Origin: Dasytiphilus stammeri_B
GTDB lineage: Bacteria > Pseudomonadota > Gammaproteobacteria > Enterobacterales > Enterobacteriaceae
Assembly: GCA_037083765.1 (NCBI GenBank)
Contig: JBAPLS010000005.1
Location: forward strand, 1-44,193
Reading direction: 5' to 3'
Length of the DNA: 44,193 nucleotides
In this document: positions 43,858-44,193 of the stretch, piece by piece
Numbering within the stretch: position 1 is the first letter of the stretch
Layout of the letters: each line of letters starts with the position of its first letter
Program-made: the position numbers and the translations under genes
Notes under the pieces: model-generated
The model's input: only the letters and a program-made list of their open reading frames with translations
What the model was told of the DNA's origin: nothing
Databases searched by the model: none

Positions 43858-44193
43858 TTAATAATTACTCTTCTTTAACTCTTTTGGTAATTCAAAAATT
43901 ATATTTTCTTTTTTTCCTTTAATTTCTTCGATTTTAGTTATATTAAATTGCTTTAAATATTGAATTACCTCATTTACTACATGTGCTGGAGCAGATGCTC
44001 CCGCAGTTATACCAATAGATTTTACGGAGTGGTTCACCCACTCTGGATGGATATCGGCTACTGAATCAATTAAATGTGCTTTTTTTCCTAGTCTTTGAAC
44101 TACTTCAACTAGACGAGTAGAATTAGATGAATTATGTGAACCCACTACTAATACCCGATCTGATTGATGTGATAATTTTCGTACTGCTTGTTG
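43858..44193 (-). CDS. ispH: 4-hydroxy-3-methylbut-2-enyl diphosphate reductase, 3' part
   Basis: IspH (LytB) is the iron-sulfur enzyme that makes IPP and DMAPP in the last step of the MEP isoprenoid pathway. Only the C-terminal 111 codons and the stop are in the window; the gene enters from the right edge, in frame from 44193. The segment begins QQAVRKLSHQSDRVLVVGS, then SHNSSNSTRL, and later the family block GITAGASAPAHVV. It ends with ENIIFELPKEL, close to E. coli. The cysteine ligands lie largely outside. Isoprenoid synthesis supplies both ubiquinone and undecaprenyl phosphate, used by Complex I and YbjG. Confidence 0.95.
   Translation of the reverse strand, partial: QQAVRKLSHQSDRVLVVGSHNSSNSTRLVEVVQRLGKKAHLIDSVADIHPEWVNHSVKSIGITAGASAPAHVVNEVIQYLKQFNITKIEEIKGKKENIIFELPKELKKSNY

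Noticed and set aside
1..44193. tRNA or rRNA genes in the spacers
   Set aside because: I looked for T-arm signatures (GTTCRANTC on either strand) in all intergenic regions and found none with a matching acceptor stem; a covariance-model scan would be decisive.

Overview
The window looks like a stretch of chromosome from a genome-reduced gamma-proteobacterium of the order Enterobacterales, most likely an obligate or long-term insect symbiont. Three things point there. Nearly every intact protein reads as a close relative of its Escherichia coli counterpart, and several short operons keep E. coli order. Base composition is strongly AT-rich. Genes sit beside eroded relics (folC, metC) and long gene-free spacers. 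I do not name a genus; the retained Complex I operon recalls Blochmannia- or Sodalis-allied symbionts, but that is inference. I saw no tRNA, rRNA, CRISPR array, insertion sequence or prophage gene.

Layout. Positions 1-12102 (minus strand) hold the nuo operon from nuoA through nuoL plus the 5' end of nuoM, encoding proton-pumping NADH:quinone oxidoreductase with nuoC and nuoD fused. A gene-free spacer is followed by a plus-strand orphan membrane protein (12807-13754). That gene shares a strong two-way terminator with convergent ubiX. Then come a folC pseudogene, truA, a spacer and aspC. Positions 19152-24234 hold yfhL and the acpS / era-rnc-lepB-lepA cluster, with recO and pdxJ missing from their usual place. 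ligA (24529-26301) lacks its BRCT domain and diverges from ybjL and ybjG. Next are obgE-rpmA-rplU, murA, rpsI-rplM, mdh and rpoH. rpoH lies opposite rsmD, with ftsY-ftsE-ftsX missing between them. A small DUF1820 gene follows, then a 1.5 kb gene-free region, prlC (oligopeptidase A), yggX, a metC pseudogene, dapB and the 3' part of ispH.

How the genes fit together. The organism appears to keep aerobic electron transport (Complex I, malate dehydrogenase, and UbiX for ubiquinone). It also keeps peptidoglycan-related steps (murA, dapB for diaminopimelate/lysine, ybjG for undecaprenyl phosphate recycling), protein export and ribosome functions, and a heat-shock sigma factor. Losses seen directly are folylpolyglutamate/dihydrofolate synthase (folC) and cystathionine beta-lyase (metC); losses from canonical loci are recO, pdxJ and ftsYEX. 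Several retained proteins end early at the C-terminus (LigA, ObgE, NuoJ, NuoF, YfhL, YggX), a consistent pattern of tail trimming. I found no convincing novel multi-gene system. The best candidates for a second look are the orphan membrane protein, the fresh pseudogenes, a composite inverted repeat after yggX and the 1.5 kb gene-free region.
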